Assembly: GCA_013115135.1 (NCBI GenBank)
Contig: JABANP010000436.1
Span: 1-45,012, forward strand
Length of the DNA stretch: 45,012 nt
Reading direction: 5' to 3'
Source of the DNA: Perkinsus olseni
Taxonomy: Eukaryota > Perkinsozoa > Perkinsida > Perkinsidae
In this document: positions 41,281-45,012 of the stretch, piece by piece
How the letters are laid out: the number at the start of each line of letters is the position of its first letter
How positions within the stretch are numbered: the first letter of the stretch is position 1
Translations under genes and position numbers: made by a program
The notes under the pieces: model-generated
Seen by the model: only the letters and a program-made list of their open reading frames with translations
Database searches by the model: none
What the model was told of the DNA's origin: nothing

Positions 41281-44027
41281 TTCATCATTGGCGACGAGAT
41301 GAAATAGGTACCGGCCACAGAGAATCTCCTGTCGGTGAAAAATATGCGAGCGTCAAGCTGACGCTTCCGAGCGGAGCGAAGCAGAATGGAAGGAAATCCT
41401 TCTTATCAGAGTACAGGGAGTAACTGAGGCAAGGACGGAGAGTCGCGCGCCACGAAATTAGTGCTGAGCCGAACTACGAAGAATCAAAGATTGACGCGGT
41501 CGTGATGATGCTGGAGACCGATTGACGGATCCTCAATGACTGAGTATAATCTGAAGGGAGGCAGTGATCAGCCTCGTTGCTTCGCTCCGCCTACCAAAGT
41601 TGCACCATTTTCAGCAAGGACACTGCATCTGGGCCGCGAAGCGAAGCCGAGGAGAACCTTCGGACCTTTTCGTTTCGTCCTCGGGTGGTCGCAAGATACC
41701 CGCGCAGCGAGAATGGCCCTGACAGCATGGCAATCAGCATACGAAAAGTTCGCGGCTGCAGCTGACCTCCTGCCGGGCCACTTCCCATGGCGTAAAGCCT
41801 TCACTATTCACACAGCGGAGGGCCTCTAGAGGGAAGCCCGCGGTGAAATGGGGCGAAGAGAGCTGAACGAGGAGGCTGCAGGGGAGAAGAGATCGAAGGT
41901 GCGCTACCAGAGTCTCAACCTGCTGATGACGATCGTAGAACGCGGCCAGGTGCAGAGGACTTTGCCTGAGGGCGCACGAAAGCATTCGGACCATGAATCG
42001 GATGTAAGCAGCTTCAAAGACGTACTGTGTAAAGATTGTCCTTAAACCACACGATGATTTCCTCGATCTCAAGTTTCCTTCATTTTCGTTAGTCTTAACT
42101 CTTCTATGTTTTCGCAATAACATAAGACGTTGTATTTTAACATATGCGAAACATGCTATTGCGAGTAACAAGAATTATGTTGTTTGCACTAGCATGTTTA
42201 AGTTACGTTACCAAGCATTAGCGAAACTGTGAGTTTCTGCAGAGCCTACGACGTCTACTCTCACCGAGTGTTTCGAGTTTAATTTGGCACATACTTCAGC
42301 GGTATGCACAACCTCATCAACTCAGCGGCAGTACGCAGAGGGTGAGCTATTCCCAGCGAGATCTCGCAAGCAAGCGCAAGATACCCACCCAGAACGATCC
42401 TTGATCAGTAAGACTCTCGGATCGGCGAGGCCGATCAGCAGTCGCGGACTCGAGATCGAGTACCTCATGGCTACTGACAGTGGTACCTGATGCCGCGACC
42501 TGGTGCTTCGCTCCGCCTCTGACCCAATCACACGTTCGGAGGAGAAGAATACAGTCCAGTTCATACCTCCCGTGCAAGTAAGCAATTCTGAGAAAACTCA
42601 GAATCGAATCTTGAAATGAGTTGAATAGTTAACCCTAAAATGCGGTTCCAGAAGCGATTCTGGGTCTGTTCGGAATTGGTTCGTTGAACGACTCCAAGGT
42701 TCTGTACTCTCTACAATCTGCTACTTCTCGAGATAGAGCGAACAGGGATTAGAGTGCCCCTGCCCTCACCCGGCCCTCTTCGTCCGCGATGGTTACATCA
42801 GCGCCGGCCTCGACAAGGGCCTCAGCTTCCCTTAGGTTCAAGTAACGTAAAGCGTGCAGTAGGGGTGTCGGGCCCAGAAGGGACAGCGGCACGGGGACCA
42901 GCGATGTGGGAACGGACACAATCTGAATGAAGCTGAGTTCACCAGATGACAGATCGTCACGCACAGCCATAGTGACGACCGTAGCTACCGGAGGTGTGTG
43001 GTGATCCGGATCAGCTATGGGCCCCGGTTGGCCCCCGCATTCCCTCAGCGGAGCATCAACGTCCCCGCCAAAACTAAGAAGGAATCATACAGTTCGCGAG
43101 GTGCTCATCAATCGGCTGATGTGGCTGTGTAGAGTAGCGAAGAGAACAGTGACTGAGTTGAATTCAACGGGGTATACCACTGAAGGAATTAACGGACAGG
43201 CCATAGCAGCAAGAGTCGCATTCGGCAAGCTGAAAAGTACATGGCGAAGATGTGGATCTGACGCCAGCCGCCATGACGAGCAAAGAGGTGGGGCAGGGTA
43301 CCTGTGAGGATTAGAACTGCTCAATGAGTACCTCAGACCAACAACAGCAACAAGTCTGGCTCTGATTCGACGCGTGATGCCAGACGGCAATGACCAAAGC
43401 TCGGGACTCTGCATGAGCCCCGGAAACGCGCGATTGAACACATTGCTGGCCTAGCAGAGCAGCAGATGAAACATGATCGTGTCCGTCGCTACACTCAGCG
43501 GTTAAGAGATCGATACTCACATCCACTTCGACACTCCCGCAGTTGGAGCACCGCATCCCGATGAAGCAGCAGAGCCAAGTAGAAGACTCCAGAGGGTAAC
43601 TTGCTCTGCCGGACTAACACGACGAGCGCCTTCAGCATACCTTCGACGTCCGAAGGAAGCCTGAACATCACTTGCCCTCTGGGAAATGGGCATGCACTCA
43701 CAGTGGCAGTCCCTGTGCTGTGCAGATGCCGTCCATCCCGTAGCGACGGATTGCTTCGGACAGAAGGGATCCTGTACTGGTGAGGCAACGCCGAGCGTCC
43801 GTACAGGGCGAGAGCTTGCTTGACAGGAGAGTGTACAACTGAAATGCAAGATAAGGGAGAGTTGATAGGTAAGGACTGGCTACACTAGAAGAGGTCCGAG
43901 CTAGCTTGTGCAGATCGGCGGGGGTGAGAAACGTTCCCATTTCGATGAGGAGCTCGGGACGATCCATCAGGAGGGATGCGACGCACGGTGTGCCAAAAAT
44001 GGAAAGTGCCCTAAGAAAAAAACTCAT
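41281..44027 (-). CDS. F-box and ankyrin-repeat protein, spliced; 3' end uncertain
   Basis: From the ATG at 44027 the exons are 43884-44027, 43702-43838, 43521-43660, 43332-43450, then an unresolved stretch, 42770-43073, 42567-42587, 42487-42518, 41767-41965, 41624-41718, one starting at 41550, and 41281-41328. Removing the 45-nt intron 43839-43883 joins FLTPADLHKLARTSSS to LYTLLSSKL, a good F-box-like sequence. Ankyrin signatures follow: LLSFGGDVDAPL, GPTPLLHAL...ALVEAGADVTIADEEGR, QSPLHLAAFYDRHQQ and GFTPWEVARQEGHSRCAGIL; the last two are completed only by splicing. Such proteins usually recruit targets to SCF ubiquitin ligases through the repeats. Between 43074 and 43331 a TGA interrupts one ankyrin-like frame, so the junctions there are not solved. 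The gene may continue into the coiled-coil exons starting at 40700. Confidence 0.6.
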
Positions 44028-45012
44028 TTTAGGTCTATACGAGTACAGTCGATCCACAAAATATCAAAGCCATATTCGCATTTGTTGACTCGCACTTTCG
44101 GCGGAGCCTTTCGCACAACAGGAACAGTTCGCGAGGATCGGACCCAGCATCAGCCTGCAGCTCAACGCCACGATCGAACACCCAATCTTATTCACGTAAA
44201 CGAACTTAACAGGGTCGGTCATCTTCAAGCAGTCCATTCGATACGGAGTTGCTCGCCATTGCAATACCCTCAGGCGACGCACCCTATTCTAAAGCAACCT
44301 CCTCCGGCATGGTGACGACTAGCCCTCAGGAGAACAACTCAAGGCGAGCTAGGCGAAGTGAAGAAAGCCGACGCACACATGAGGTCACTAAGCGAACGAG
44401 TCGCAACTCTAGCTCCGCCGGCCGCTTCCCGCGCGAGAAACATTAAGCTTAGGATTGTATAGATTTCGGGGTAGTCGACGAGGGGTGGTAAACTATGCAT
44501 CGGAAGATCGGTTTCTGAAGCAAAGAAATTGCCCTCCTTGGAAAAGAAATTCCAAGATAGTTTGGAGCGGTGCTGGCTGCTCTTCGACCCCTAGCAGTCT
44601 GAGTGTGGGGATCAACTTAAGCACCGTTACCGGCTAAAGGCGGCAGCCAGTGAAACTGAAAACACCACCGAGTCGCGCACACCACCGCTGTCTCAAGCAC
44701 GAGATTCAACCGCTGCCAACCAACTCAGCAAGCTCGTCGTCGGAACACGATCGTGGGTGACGTCTCGAACGATATAATTGTGTGACTTGCCCTGTGGTTC
44801 CTGTAAACCCTGATCGTCCCGTTCTCCTACTAGGAGACTCCTAGTGGGTACCTGGATGAGAGACGGGCTCTAAGAGAGACCAGTAAGAAACTCCCTATAA
44901 TGGTAGAACTGTTCGGGAACACATGAGCATTTCCCATAGCCTGCCGAAAGGCTAGGGAAAAGGCCTGGGGTCTATTTTATTGAATTCCTGAGAAAGGCTG
45001 TCCAAGAATCGA
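44028..45012. other. Unassigned right end of the window
   Basis: Only short frames without recognisable content. It may contain the promoter of the F-box/ankyrin gene next to 44027. Two small inverted repeats are visible: CTAGGAG-A-CTCCTAG near 44832 and an imperfect TTTCCC..AGCC / GGCTAGGGAAA near 44930-44960. I do not assign either. Confidence 0.4.

Noticed and set aside
43074..43090. A 17-nt intron (GTATGA...TTCTTAG) removing the TGA between ankyrin-like pieces
   Set aside because: Far shorter than the other introns here, and its removal puts the downstream ankyrin frame out of phase.
44825..44850. Short palindrome CTAGGAG-A-CTCCTAG
   Set aside because: Seven-base arms can occur by chance in a 45-kb window.
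1..45012. CRISPR arrays, bacterial operons or phage genes
   Set aside because: No spaced identical repeats, no Shine-Dalgarno-led gene strings; GT-AG introns and coiled-coil/F-box genes are eukaryotic.

Overview
The window looks like nuclear DNA of a protist. Genes are interrupted by very short GT-AG introns (about 39-70 nt, a few longer), there are no bacterial-style operons, and transposon remnants and secreted-protein paralogs are interspersed. My best guess is a Perkinsus-like alveolate, from the intron style and lineage-specific secreted families. Nothing here proves it. Almost every gene is on the minus strand.

Region 1 (1 to about 10.4 kb) is AT-richer and holds a Helitron-like rolling-circle transposon module, all on the minus strand. 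It has a Rep (HUH nuclease) gene at 5275-9468 with a predicted intron, a Pif1-like helicase carrying a C-terminal GIY-YIG nuclease domain (2069-5071), and a spliced OTU-type cysteine protease gene (802-1641). A strong hairpin follows the protease gene, and then comes an unrecognised gene that runs off the left edge (1-600). Rep would nick and join DNA, the helicase would unwind it, and GIY-YIG is an extra nuclease. The protease's role is unknown.

Region 2 (10.4-26.3 kb) is a cluster of a secreted-protein family I do not recognise: signal peptide, then two or three copies of a domain of about 110 residues. There are five members: a truncated one (10587-12029), a broken remnant (13902-14852), a three-domain gene with an out-of-frame tail (15952-17598), a full three-domain gene (20650-22602) and a frameshifted copy lacking the middle domain (24207-25872). 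The last two lie in a tandem segmental duplication. A decayed non-LTR retrotransposon (RT, RNase H, Cys/His 3' domain) sits at about 18.15-19.48 kb.

Region 3 (26.9-44.0 kb) holds one or two intron-rich genes that contiguous-ORF calling does not show. From 40700 down to 26881 I can chain about 48 short exons, almost all with matching splice phases, into a coiled-coil protein of roughly 1,780 residues. Upstream (44027 to about 41.28 kb) an F-box plus ankyrin-repeat protein is encoded in similar small exons. It may be a separate gene or the 5' part of the same one. Two frame breaks at homopolymer runs look more like assembly errors than decay. The last kilobase holds nothing I recognise.
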